A stretch of DNA of 64,000 nt from Oscheius dolichura (lineage: Eukaryota; Nematoda; Chromadorea; Rhabditida; Rhabditidae), in the NCBI GenBank assembly GCA_932521035.1, contig OW051493.1:3968001-4032000 (forward strand), read 5' to 3'. The position numbers and the translations under genes were made by a program. Shown in pieces: positions 1 through 13,100 of this stretch. The number at the start of each line of letters is the position of its first letter. Position 1 is the stretch's first letter. The notes below the pieces were generated by a model. The model was given only the letters and a program-made list of their open reading frames with translations, had not been told where the DNA came from and did not search any database.

Positions 1-3000
1 GGAGGGTGTAGGCACTGGGATCATTGGGGTACGAGACATAGGGCTGGGCGGGGGGTCGAGCACTCGCTGCGGACTCTTCCACCTGCTGAGAGGCCGGCTT
101 CGATCCAACCTAGAATATCAGTCATAGAAGAACTAGAAGACTCTTGTCCTACCCTGCTGTTCCACTCCTTATAGGTGGTCTCTCCCATTCCCTCGGGAAC
201 CGATTCGTCTGCCGGGGGAGTCTGTCCTCCAGGCTTGGTGGAGGCCGTCGTCGCCTGGGAATATTGTCGTCCGTTATAGCCAACATTCTCGAAACCCGCC
301 GGCTTCTTGGGTCCGATTGTTCCGTAGTATCCTCCGGCCGGGTGGGGGACAGGATAATTCTAAACAATCCATTATAGAGCTCATTCTGATTGGCTGTCTT
401 ACATATCTCTTCTTGGACTTGCACTTGCAAGCGAGGCAGATGGCGACGAGGATGCAGAGGAGGAGAAAGAGGGACACGGCCCCGATGATCAAGTACTGGC
501 GGGCGTCGCGGAAGGCATTCGCCTCGTGGACGGGCTCAGCGGCTGAAACAGATGGTTGGATCATCTAATAAGACAGAATGTACCGATTTCGTATGATTTA
601 ACGGTGCTGGGCTCGATGGCCAGGGTGCCGACTTGTCCACGGATGGCATTCTCCTCGATGAGACTCTTCACTTCGATTGGACGAGGCACAGCCCCGGTGG
701 AGACGACTTCCAGTTCGGCGATGACGGATCCCTTCTCGTAAGACATGATCTTCGAGACTCGCATGCCCTTCCATCTCTTTTCCAGGAGCTGGTCGATGGC
801 CGGCACAACCTCTTTCGTGAAACTGTTGTAGTACTCCGTCTGGGGGTCGGCCAGGTCGGGCACGTATTCCCGGTTGAGGATACGGACACGCAGGCCGTAG
901 CGGGCCTTGATGGGGTCCGTTGGCTCGTAGACCTGCATTGGCTCTAAAATTGAAAAATACTTCTTCATCCAGATGGGTAACGTACTCTTGGCCTTGACCA
1001 AGGGAGGAAGCTCCACCGAAGGACGGGTCTTCTTCTCGGGCACCTTCTCTGTGACCTTCTTCGTCGTTGTCGGAGCGGTGGTCTCTTCTTCCGTTGTTGT
1101 AGCCTCCGTCGTGGTGACAGCCTCCTCTTCCTGTTCTCTGTCACTAGCTTCCGAGCAAGTGTTCAGGCAGACCTAAAGCCCTTTCTTCCTCTCATTCCCC
1201 ATACTCGTGCAAACCTTTCTCTGGCTGACCAGTGGCGTCTCCGTATGTTTCCTCAATTCGCCGGTCTTCTCAAAAACTCCCGGCTCCGGAGTGTACAACA
1301 AGAAGGCACACTTCTGTAGGTTCAGGTCTTTGGCGTCTTTGCTGTTGAGTTCCCGCGAGAAGTTGGCCACCAGCCGTCCGTTCTTGAAGGCGGTCTCCAC
1401 GTCGAAGATGTCCTGCATCTCGTCGACTACCGGCTTCGAATAGCCGGACATGTATTGGTCGGTCACGGTGACGGTACCCTCGTTGACTCCCATCACGATG
1501 ACATCCGACTCGGCCATCAGTCCGTCTTTCGAGAAACCCAACGCGGTCCATTGTCCATCCTTGAGGTCAGTCCTGACCGTGAAGCGAGCCACCGTTCCAT
1601 CACTGGTCCATTCTACCTCGTACCGGCAGTCGGTGGTACAATCCTCCGGAACGGAATATCTTCCCGTGCACGTGGGCTGGTCGGTGTGGAGACCGTGCAG
1701 AGTCGATTCGGTTTTCTTTTCATCGAAGAAGTCGATGGTCAAGGCTCCTCTCTGGTTCTTTCCGTGGTATTTGAGAACATTCGGAGAGAAGAACTTGGAG
1801 GGGGCGCGGCCAGGCTCTCCCACGGTGTGTTGGTAATTCTCCGGATCGACTCCCTTGGCCCAAATCACGGTCATTGGTCCCGGCCGGATCGAGTGATCCC
1901 ATTTGTCCGAACTCCTGAGCTTTCTCCTGAAGGCCACGGTAGTAATTCCGTCCGAGTTGAAAGCAACAGCCGAGGTGAGGGAATCCACTCCTCCGAAGTA
2001 GGAATCCGGACGAGGAGTAGCCTGAAAAGGGGATTGTGAAGGGGACAGGGAAGATAATTTGCCTTGGAAGTGGACCAAAAGTCCTTGACCCGTCCTCTGC
2101 CATCGAGAACCGAGCCGACCACGACATCAGCACAGTCCATAGGGTGTTCTAAACGGACGAGTAATATATTGTCTTTATTAATCCCCTACGTTGCTCAACG
2201 AGTGCCTCTCGCCTGGCCCTGACCCGGCTGGGCTCGGTCTTGGCGAGGGCGACTCCGTTCTCATCGCAGATACAGATCTTTTGTGGGGAGACTCTCGGCT
2301 GGTAGAGGTCATGGTAGCCGATGGGAGTCTTGGGGTTGCTGAAGTCGCTGGCCTTCTTGGCAATGACCCGTCCTCCTCCAATAGGGAATAGGAAGTAATA
2401 GCACTGGTCCAGGGGCAGGTCCGTCGTCTTATCCTTGGTCGTCACCTTCCGACGGAACCGGATCGTCTGAAACTCTTCCCATACTCTTCAGTACACGTGT
2501 CCCAGGCACCTGAACGTCGTCGGCCATGGTTCCATTGATGTCGTAGATGTCCTGTCGATCGGCCGGGTCGATGGCCGGCAGCTGTCTCCCGTAGGCGAAT
2601 CGGTCCGTCACGTATGCCTTCCCGTCGTAGACCCACCCCGTGTACACGTCCGAATTCGCCATCTGTCCGTCCCTAAATTCCATCTTTTTCTAAAACCATT
2701 GTCACCCCCAAATTGCCGTCGTTCCGTCGCTACCCTTGACCCTATCAAACCGCTTTTCTGATTGTCCTTGTCACTTTCACCTACTTCGAGAACCCGATGC
2801 CCGTCCATCTTCCCATACTGCGCGAGCTGATCTCGAAGAGCACGTCCTTCTTGGCGTTGTCGTACTTCCAGGTGGCCGTGTACTCGCACTCCTCGTCGCG
2901 GCAGTTCTCCGGGTACCGGTACTCGGCCTGGCAGTTGGCGGCCGTGTCGGTCGTCGTCTTCTGCTCATGACAGCTGCGGATACAAACTTGTCTATCGGAG

Positions 3001-5959
3001 ATCAGAGGAGTTACATCGTGGATTGTGATATTTCCGGACTAAATCCATTTTGTGTGGTTAGAGAGGCCGGCCTACAGCGTCGAGTTTTCCTCCGTTGATA
3101 GGGAACATCATCTTCCAGCACTCGCTGTCGAACTGTTTATCTGTGGCGTCTCCTGTGTTCCGGCGGCGGATGAACTGAGCTCGGAGGACGCCGTTCTCAT
3201 GTGTTCCAATCTATAACCGCTGTTTTTACCCACAGGAAGAACTTACAACTTCGCGAGAAGTCAGGTCCTGTTGGTCGTCCTCTTTCGGCGCCCCGTAGCC
3301 ATCGCTGCTCATATCGTGGAGAGAGAGCTTGCCGTTCATTGACTTTAGGATCAACATATCAGCTCCCACCTGAAGCATTCCACTCAAATGAAAAGGAAAG
3401 TGCTTACCATAGTTCCATCGGTATTGAGCCCAACTCCGGTCCACCCGTTGCCGGCCATCTTTGTCTCCAATGAGAATTCGATGTCGTCCGAGTCATCCAA
3501 ATAGTTCCACGAGAGTTTATAGTCGCAGTCGGTGCAGCCGGCAGGCGAGCGGAACTCTCCATAACAGACGTCTCCGTCGACTCGTGGTTTCATCGACTTC
3601 TTCAAGGTCGTCTTCGGAGCGACGGTGCTCGGGGCGGGGGTTGTTCCGGTAGCAGGAGGGCAGTCTCCCCAATAGACACACTGCCCCTCGAGAGTCCTGG
3701 AGAATCCTTGGAGACAGGCACATGCCGGCTCTGCGCACTCGTTGCACTCGGCCCGGGTGAAGATGCTATTGCAGTCGGCCTCACACACTCTGCCACACTC
3801 GTTGACCGTCTCATTCACAGCACAGGTCGTGATTTTGGGAGCTGAGGTACGGGCAACAGTAGTAGGCTTGGGAGTAACCACAACGGAGACGGAGGGCCCC
3901 GGAACAGTCACTGTCTCCTTCTCCTCGTGCTGGGTGGAGTGCTTATCCACATCTGGAGGGCTGCTGTTGAGGGCCATTGAGATAAACGAACCAGGACAAT
4001 CCCCCCAGTAGATACACTGGCCATTGAAGCGGACGTAGTTGTCGGCACAAGTGCAAGCGGCTTTGTCACAGCTGGTCGTGCACGGCGAGGGATCGTACAT
4101 ATTGGCGCAACTGGGTTCGCATGCCAGACCGCACTTGGCCCAGGTTGAATTCTGCGGACACTGCTCGTCTACCTGGAACCATTCTTTTGTTTCTGTAATG
4201 AGTAATAGAGTACCTCCTTCTCGCAGAATGTGAAAGGAACGCAAGCGTCTTCGTCGTTGGTCATTCGGACATAGCCAGCCTTACAGACACAGCGAGCCGT
4301 TCCACACTGTCTCGGGCAGTTGGGGGTCGTCTCGGGGAACTTGGTCCAGTCACAGCTGGCCTCACAGGAGCGACCGCTCTCGGGGCATTCACTGTATTCC
4401 TCATTCGGCCCACAATCATCTCCTTTGCCACCAAAGGTCTCATTATTCACTGCGGTTCTGGCAGTGGTAGATACTGAACAGGATGACTGGGCAGGAAGAG
4501 GAGGACGCACCTGATGGAATAAAAGAAGAGAGCGGAACAGGAGACTCGCACTTGGCATCCTTGGGCTTCCAGCCGATGGCTGCCCAGGAAGTGCCAGGGT
4601 AGCGGAGGACCATCTCGATCTCGTCATGGATAATTCTCCAGAAGATCTTGTTGTCCTGGGCTTCTCTCATATTGTAGAGACTGTCATCGAAATCTTCCAG
4701 CGAGTGGAATATCTGCGAGTCTAAAGAATCCCTCTTTCTTTTGGATTGATCTCCTCTCTACCAGTCTCGCATTTGTCTCCATATCGGCCGTTGGGGCAGA
4801 AGCAGTGAGACCGTTCATCGGCTGCTCCATTTCCACAGATTCCCTGCGGTCCACAGTCGTCGTCCGTTACACATTCCTCTGAAGGTCAGCTGTCCTTTCC
4901 TCCACTCTCAATATCCTACCGTGGTGTTGGCAGTGGCTGCCGGTGAATGTGGCCTGGCACTGGCACTTTCCCTGGTTTCTCTTTCCCCCGTTCAAACATG
5001 AGTCACCGTCCGAAAGTACTGAAAAAACTGCTTTGAATAACCCGTTTTTCCGGTCAACTGGCTTCTTTTCCGTTGTGCTACGAACATGACCCAGATCTCG
5101 CCCGCTTGCGGTTTGTCTCCCAAACCTCCTCCCTATCCAGGAGGAGGAGGATCTCCTCCTTCCCACAAAAAGCGCATTAGCCGATGTGAACTTTTTAGCT
5201 GATCCGAGAACGGGAAGAGGCTATGATCAGTCGCATTAATTGAAGTGTTCCGTAGTGGACCGGCCCCCTGCCCCCCGAAGGCTGCCCTCCTTCTAGGGGA
5301 GCTCATAACTCAGACTCCAATGGCGCAAGCCAAGGTCAGCTTACTCAATTTATGAGAGGACCCTCACCTTTGTGAATTTCAATGTCGGCGCAGGAGAAAA
5401 ACTCGTAGTCTCCGCCGTACTCAGTCGCTTGGTGGGTCAGTCGGATAGCACAGTTATGGCACTCGAATTCGGGCGGCAATTCGACTTTCTTTGAAGATTG
5501 CCTAGGAGGTATTCATAGTCCGACTCCCTGCCGAGTACTCACGACACATTGTACGGGTCTTCGAAACTGGTGAAGACGGCGATCGGCACGTCCCGGTCAT
5601 TGAGTACCTCGAGGCGGATTGACCCCTGGAAAGGAAAGTACAGGTCAAGTCAATTTTGTATCAGGCCGGCGGCGGTATCAATCAACTTGTGGTGGGGTCA
5701 TCTGGCGGCAGATAAGACCGTAATTAGAGAGAGCGTTACTCGCCTTATGAGGAACGGCCGTGAACCATTCCAAGTCGACGACGGACCCGGACTGGAGAAA
5801 GGTCCGGACGCCTTGTCCGGGAGGTGGCTTGGGCACCCCACAGGGAGGAGCATTCCTCTTGTTGGAGAGGTAGTCAGTGGCGGGGGATCGGGCAGGCGGG
5901 AAGGTGAGACGCACGTGGGCCTCGGCTGCTGCCAGAAGCAGCGCCAAGAACAGCCACAT
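1..5959 (-). CDS. Secreted/membrane multi-domain protein: BIM1/X325-like N-terminal module, EGF, TIL, DOMON and SEA domains, TM helix; 3' end outside window
   Basis: ATG at 5959 follows a TTTTCAG acceptor by 6 bases. Residues 1-14 form a signal peptide, so the mature protein would begin HVRLTFPPAR. The N-terminal module has an early PCG motif, His71 (VPHK), two Cys and a final CADIEI strand, like the copper-site LPMO-like BIM1/X325 fold. Then come EGF-like segments (about 5020-4925 and 4870-4750), a partial DOMON segment (about 4720-4550), three Cys-rich TIL domains (about 4450-3640) and DOMON units (about 3590-3060, 2960-2200 and 2030-1230). A SEA-like domain (about 960-650), a membrane helix (about 490-430), a KCKSKKR stop-transfer signal and a Gly/Pro/Tyr-rich tail running off base 1 complete it. 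Clear introns include 403-354 and one GC-AG intron (5743-5626). DOMON domains often bind haem or sugars; the role here is unknown, possibly a redox or matrix receptor. Confidence 0.8.
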
Positions 5960-7985
5960 TGGAGGCTGAAAAGGGAAAGGCTGAGGAGGGGAGAAAACAA
6001 TAGATGATCTCCGGGAAAATGAGGGTATTTGCTCAGAAAAACGACAGGTTTGGAGGTGAGGTGCAGGGGAAAGGGAAAATGTTGAAGGAAATGAGGAACA
6101 TCCTCAGGGGACAAGGGAACTGGAACGTTTAAAGCAAGCTGGGCAAAAAAGGAAAAAGGAGCGAGACTGACACAAATTGCTGACGGGTGACTTGGGGGGA
6201 GAGGATTTGAAGGTGGTCGACGGTGGCAGTGAGTTGCGCAAGAAGGTCGGCGGTCAGATAAAACCGAGATAAACGCTTGTCCCGGAGGCCTCGACCTCGG
6301 AGGAAGACGGGAACGAGCGAGAGAGACAAGCACAAGGGCCATTCAGACAGGAAGCGGCCGGCGAAGAAGCCATTGTAGTGGGCAGGAAAAAGAGTCACAC
6401 GCAGACTATCAGAAAGAGAATCCAGCTGGAATAGGCTTGTGTGTATGGGAATAAGTTGATCGAGGAGGCGCTGAGGCAGCAGTAGCTGCGATTTGGGTCA
6501 GGTTGGTCGACACCGCCGGCGTCGTACCGCCAGTTCCTTTTTGCTTTTTGTCTCTGTTAGCCATTAGGTTGTCAGGTTCCCGAGGAGCACTTTACGGGTG
6601 GCTGCTGATGGCCGACAGATAGCCAGCTTGTTAGGGGAGAACGAGGTTTACGGTGGCTGACTCAGGAGGAGGAGGACAGGGAGGATCACTCGGCCTGGGA
6701 CAGGATGGGGAGATCTGACGGGCAGATTCGACAATAATTCAATTTCAGACAAAAAACGGACGAGCACGGATTGAATCTCTACGGATGTCAGGAGGAAAAA
6801 GAAATTGAGAACCAAACGAAGTGGGGAGAAGACGCCGGCTTCGATTCGAATATGCTTGACTTACCGGCGATGGCTTTCACTTACAAGGACAACCCAAAAA
6901 AGCTTTCTATTCGCCAGCCCGGCTTTTTGTCTCTGGCTAGGAAGGGGGGGGGGTTGATTTTATAGGGTAAGACTTCTTTGATAGAGAAAGAATCTGGCGA
7001 AAGCCTATCTGAGACTAACCGTCTCATAAAATCAGAGAAGAGGACGGTTTCGAAAGGGGGAGACCCACATTCTTTTGTGATTATGAGACAACGGTTTAAA
7101 ATAGGAAAGGAGAAGATGAGGAAGATGCAAGAGATGAGGGCAAAAAGAGCGAAGATCTTCTTCTGGAGAATGTTGGTCTTTCGAGGGAGCTAGTTACCGG
7201 CGGGTCGGGATACCCTTAGCACGGATTCCTCGAGAGTTCAACAGCGACCAAAACAGTCACTTTTTTAAAGCTAATATTATAGGTCTTCCGGGTGAAATGG
7301 AGGAGAGGAAATGGGATAAATAACATATTCATGGAAATGAATGGGAGTGTCCTTTTCCATTTGAAAAGGCGACACAGTTCGCGCGGATTTCGGAACAATT
7401 ATCCTCCTCGTGGACGACGGCTGGATTACATCTTCCCGTCATCCGGAATAATCCCGAGTAAAAATGCGGTTGTAGTCCCAAAAGAGATAAGAAGGCAAGG
7501 ATAAGTGGTGTAAGGAGCGGAAAGCGGCCGCGAGTCAAGGTCTCCCTGCCTACAATGTGACCCAGTTACTTTGCCCAACAAAAAGGACACACCGCCGAGG
7601 AGACTGAAACAAATCGCCGGAGGATCACGCTGTGATTTTCAACACACCAAAGACAGCGAAGGGGGACCTTGAAATGACCCCGGGAGATACGTGTACTGAT
7701 CGGCAGCCGACGGGGAGGGGGACGAGGAGAGGAGGGGCAGAGCCGAAGGAAACGGGCGCCGCGGATACCATAAACGCCTCTCTTAATCCGCCATTTACGG
7801 TTGGCCACCCGACAAACATAACAAAAAGCTATAGTAGGTAACACTTCTCGACTAGCTGAGGAACAATCCGTACTGCTTAGAAACTGAACGAGAAGGGTAT
7901 TGGTTGTTAGGGAAGGGAGGCACTGGGAAAAAGTAAATAGCTAGAAATAGACAACGGTATTTATTAGAAGAATTACTTTGTAGAA
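5960..7985. other. Intergenic stretch, no supported gene
   Basis: Upstream of the DOMON gene. Open frames on both strands are short, lack matching splice sites and show no recognised domain. The stretch is rich in GAGGA and AAAG purine runs. It should contain the promoter of the minus-strand DOMON gene; no clear TATA element was found. Confidence 0.5.
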
Positions 7986-8009
7986 AAGAGATCAGATAGT
8001 ACCAGCAGA

Positions 8010-9822
8010 TCAGCGGTATACGACATCCAGGACTCTAATCAGCTTGGCCGGTACTCCTTGTTCGTAGAGGGCTTTCCAGACGGCGGCGTGTTCCACGGTG
8101 TCAAAGGCCTTCTCGAAATCGATGAAGACCATGTACAGCGGCTCGTCGTACTCTTCGACTCGTTGGATCAACTCCTTGAGGACAAGAATGTGATCCAAGG
8201 TGGAAAAGCCTCTACGGAATCCGGCTTGATCTGGTGGCTGTTTTTCGTCTAGAGTCCTGAGCATCCGGTCTCCAAGGATGGCGGTGAAGAGCTTGTAGAT
8301 TACGGACAGGAGAGAGATGGGCCGGTAGTTCTTCACATCCATCGGATCTCCTTTCTTGTAGAGAAGGGAAATGGCAGAGTCGGCAAGTCGGTCGGGCACG
8401 TCTTCCTCTTCGAGAATCCTGTTGAAGAGAGCAGCAAGCTGAGAAGGGATGATGCCTTTGATCGTCCTCAGCATATCAGAGGAGATCCGATCCGGACCTG
8501 GACTCTTTCCAAACTTCAACTTCTCGATAGCCCTCTCGACTTCTCTAGGGAGGATCCTTGGCACTTCTTCGTCATCATTCATTACAGGCAGGGTCCGGGG
8601 CTGTTGGCACTGGTAGAGCTCGTCGTAGAAGTTGGCTACTACCTTTCGGACGTCGTCTGGAGTCTTGGTGACGATTCCTCTCGGATCCTGGAGCTGTGAA
8701 AGACGTGGTGTTGCCAGTTGATTGGAGGCAAGCGCCTTCCTGATGCTTCGTCCTGCTGCTACTGCGTCTCTAACCCGGGTCAGATGTTTCTTCGCCAAGT
8801 CTTCTTTCAGTGAAACACGGAGGGCCTTGTTCACCATGGAGAGCTCGATGATGGCGGAGTTCGTGTCGCTTCCGGAAGAGGTCGTCGGTCTTGGCGGATT
8901 GGTAGGAGGTAGGCGGGATGGGCGTCGATGCGACTTCTGAGGCCAGCTGTATTGCTTCCACCAGTGTACCGTAATTGGAGAGGTCTTGTTGTGCTGCCAG
9001 TTGTTGGATGGCAAACGAGAACAGAGGACGCTGGAGCTCCAGTTTCGGGCGTGACTTCGTCAAACGAACTCGTCTTCCTTCTATTGAGATCTTGGCAAGA
9101 AGGAGGCGGTGATCAGACGTGTAGTGGAGGAGGCCGATGATGTCGACGTCTTTGAAGATGGAGGGATCAGCACAGAGAACGAAGTCGATGGTGTTCTTCC
9201 TCTCCATATTCGGCGAGATCCATGTCCACTTCCTCGACGGTCTCTTGGCAAATCGGCTGTTCATCAGGTGGAGCTTGCTCTCGGCACAGAAGTCGGCGAG
9301 AACCTGGCCACGGTCGTTTCTCAAACCAGTTCCATATTTACCGACGTATTCTTCTTCAGCTTGGTCTGTCCCTACCTTGGCGTTGAAGTCGCCCAGTACC
9401 AGCTTGCAGACCCTCGAGCGAAACCCCGGAAGCCGAACTCGACGAAACGACATCGGGGCCTGCAAAGTTTCGGCAACTGACTCCAAAGTTTCTTCGTAGT
9501 CAGCGTCGGTGTAGGCGGAGGTAGGGGCATAGACGGCAACCAGAGGACGGAAGGAGTAGTCACATCCAGATAGGAGACGCGCTCGGACATGGGATGAAAG
9601 GAGACGGCGGAGGCCCATCTCTTGTTCACCAAGAAGGCAGTCTGTCCGGCGCCGAGTAGCAGGTGTCCGGATTGTTGCAGAGTCGACGAATCACGGCCAT
9701 TTCTTCTCGTCTCCGTCAAGGCAACCACCTTGAAACGCGGCTTCCAGCTCGGCAAGGCGCGCGGGGGTCCTAATGGATCTCACGTTGAGTGTCCCCAGTC
9801 GGAGTTTCAGCACGTTGGACAT
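8010..9822 (-). mobile_element. Decayed RTE-clade non-LTR retrotransposon (endonuclease plus partial reverse transcriptase)
   Basis: Minus-strand reading starts near 9822 with an endonuclease opening (LGTLNVRS) and shifts frame at least three times. The APE-type endonuclease shows LTETRRNG (about 9710), GDFNAKVG (about 9400), the RKWTW and IDFVL blocks, and SDHRLLLAK (about 9105). After a further frame change near 8900 the reverse transcriptase follows: KSPGPDRISSDML, NYRPISLLSV, QAGFRRGFSTLDHI and FIDFEKAFDTVEH, ending in a stop at 8010. The catalytic YADD box and the thumb are missing, so the copy is 3'-truncated as well as frameshifted and cannot be autonomous. The endonuclease layout and RT wording fit the RTE clade, known in nematodes from RTE-1. 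Flanking target-site duplications were not identified. Confidence 0.85.
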
Positions 9823-10113
9823 AGTACACTGCGCGGTTGTCCAGGCTACGAGCAGCGGAGCTTTTTACAATTGCTAGGGTGGAAGTCCAAAAAGGAACGA
9901 CCGACTCAGACCAGAGCAAAAGTAAAAGTCCTCCGCCGACCACCGACAGTAAAAGGATTAATTTGAATCCCCCTCATTTGAATACCCAAAATTGACTTGT
10001 TTCAACACAAGCGGCTTCCGCCAGCCATTCTGACCAAAGTATTGTCAGTTCTTAATTTTGTACAGTATGAATTGTTGGTTGTCTTTTCTTCTCCAGCCAA
10101 TGCCAACTTTCAG

Positions 10114-13100
10114 TGAATCTATCTCACTTACGACTTTTAGTCATCAAAAATATTCGACTACAAATTCGCAGTCCCCTGTGGCTTTTACTGGAGATCACGC
10201 TGCCTGTGATCCTCATTTTGTACAGTATTCTTCTTTCTCCAAAAATTGTAACTACGGCTGTAAATGAAATCAACCTGCTGGAGAGGAATAACTATACGAT
10301 ACTGTGGAATATGGAAAAAAAGTGCTGCGATGCTGGAGAAGTTGAGGACTGGATGGCATTCTTGGCCAATACTTCTGCTCTACAGGTCAAGAAATTGGAA
10401 GCCGACGAGGATATGAAGCAGGGATTGGCACATCGACTGTTGAACAAGGCTCCTTTGAACCTGACGACCACCGTTGGACTCGAAATACAGGCCATGGACC
10501 CCGGGAACAAGATGCTGAAATATAAACTTCTCGTTGGAAAAGTCCATCTAGCTGCGACAAAGATTGATCGCTGGGGACCGCATCTAGAGTTTTATGGACA
10601 AGACGACGCGACAGAGATCTACAATATACAGTACCGGATAGAAGACGGATTTCAGCAGGTAAGAGACGTTACACAATACGCGCACTAGGTTAAACGTTGA
10701 CCAGCAAAATAAACAAAAAATCGTTTTTGGAAAGCGACCGGCTTTAAAATTGGGATCTAGGGAAATCCGGGCATTGTCAAAACTTGTTATGCTGGTTCAT
10801 CCGGTCAAAGGCGGGATTATTCAATTCTTGGGGGTGATTCGTCTTGTTTTCGGCCAGTACCGGTCAAACGAGTCTCTTTTTCAAACCGGCCAAATCCCGG
10901 TCATGTGGAGCAGAGCAAATTCAAGACGGGGGTTGCGAGAGAAGGAGAAAGTGGGAGGCCGGAATATTTTACTGTATCTTATTTTTCAGTACGTGGTCAA
11001 GAGCGCCGTCCTCCCCACCTACATGAGAGAATTGCCTCGCCCCGAATGGACCGCCCTGTCTTACCACCAGAACTACTTCTATGCTCTCTGTCCGGCGACC
11101 TTCCTCCTCATCATTGTCAGCGCCACGAAGAACATCGTTTCGGAGCGGCAGACGATCAAGCCGTATCTCTCGGTGATGGGCCTGACGACCCCCACCTTCT
11201 ACCTCTCCCACTGTGTCGTCGCCCTCGTGGAGATCCTCGCCTTCTCCGTGGCTCTGACAATTATCGTCTTTTTCAATGTCCCCGTTAGTTTTCCTTCCGT
11301 AAAACTCTTAAAGGAACCCAGAGGGGCCTGGAATTATTGCATTTGTAAGCGTCCTTCTTTGTAAAGCCTTCGGCGGGAGTACCGATTTTCAAAATCAAAA
11401 AACGTATTTTGCGGTGGTAGGTGAACGTTTTTGGCATCAATCTGACAAGGAAAAATTGCTTGTCAAGGCGTACTATGGCGTATTCAACCAAAAGGTTACT
11501 GGCAGCTCCAATTTCAAAAATGGTAAATCCCGCCAAGAAGCTTTACAAAAAAGGACGCTAAATAATGCAGTTAATCCTAGGTCCCTCTGGGTTCCTTTAA
11601 TCGGCTATTTTCAGAACTTTCCCTGGATTCTAGCCATGCTGGCCATGATACTGTTCTCCTTCGCGGCGACCGCCTTTGCCGCCATGCTGGCCTCCTTCTT
11701 CACGTGTCCCAGTACAGCCATGCAGTGTTCGTCTCCAATTCAATCTTTCTAATTTATCTCTACAGTATGCGTCTCCGGCTGGATTTCGATGGCCATCACT
11801 CCGTTCTTTTTTATTCCCTCTCCTTATTGGTCTACCCAATTGGCTTGTCTCCAATCTCTCTGGCCTACATACGCCCTCCATTACATATTCAAATACTTGG
11901 TAGCTGCCAGTGATTATGGTAGGAATTCTGTCTATTAATTAATTCAAAGTGCCAATTTAGGAGGAAATATGAACACGTGGTCAGGGCTGTTGGAGTCCCA
12001 TTGGACGGGACAAGTGACCGCCGGGCCGTTGCTAGTCCTCGCAGCCGATTCCATCCTAATGGCGGTGACTGCCTGCGTTTTTGAGAAACGACTATTTGGA
12101 CGACTTTTCAAGGTTATCACTAAAGTCAGTTTTTTAAAATAAAAATGGGAATAATTGGCCCCAATTTTAGGGAATTCAAAAGGAGCAGAAGAGCGTCCAC
12201 GAGGTGGAGATGCTGAGCGACGCAGACGAGACATTCGAGGTGGACGAGAGCGATGCAGACATCGTCCTGAAAGACGTCTACAAAGAGTATCCAAATGGGG
12301 AGAAAGCCGTCAACGGGTTGAGCATCAGAGCCCATCGGGGACAGGTCAGTCTCCTTGTTGATCTCCTCCAACCCTCCGTTTAGGTCACCGTCCTACTCGG
12401 CCACAATGGGGCCGGCAAGACGACGACGTTTTCTATGATCTGCGGAGTGGAGGACACAACTTCCGGCTCTGTCGAAATATGTGGCCATGTGGCTGGATCC
12501 GTGGAATCTCGTCGCGTTATTGGATACTGTGCCCAAGTTAACACTCTGATTGACCAGATGACGGTGAAGGATCATCTCTGGCTGGCACACGGGCTGAAGC
12601 AGGCAGACGGACACTACTGGGACGAGGGACAGAAGCTCTTGGCCACATTGGGACTGACGGAAAATATCAAGGTTTCCAAATTGAGTGGAGGACAGAAGAG
12701 GAAGTTGTGCGTCTGTATGGCACTGATTGGGAACAGCCGCGTTGTACTGTTGGACGAGCCGACGGCGGGGATGGACCCGGAGTCTAGACGAGATGTGGAG
12801 AAGCTGCTGGAAGAGGTGAAGAAGGACAGGGCCGTCCTCTTGACGACACACTACATGGACGAGGCCGAAACACTCGGCGATAGGATATTCATCATGGCCG
12901 CTGGACAGACGGTCTGCAGTGGATCGCCGCAGTTCCTGAAGAAAAGGTACCCCTCCTCTGTTTGGCCTTTAATCGAGATTCGCCTAGGTTCGGAACTGGC
13001 TACCTGTTGACCCTCGTGGCTACCGAAGGTATTACTGGTACTGAGCTGGCACAGCAAGTCGAGTCGGTGATCCAAGAATACGCCGCCAGTGCCCGTCTGG

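Noticed and set aside
5698-6342. 214-codon minus-strand frame over the start of the DOMON gene
   Set aside because: Pro/Ser-rich out-of-frame reading; the signal peptide and conserved HVRLTFPPAR lie in another frame.
10078-10110. ATG at 10065 or 10099 as the ABCA start
   Set aside because: Both run into a different frame from the ABCA helix; an acceptor at 10113 indicates an upstream exon.
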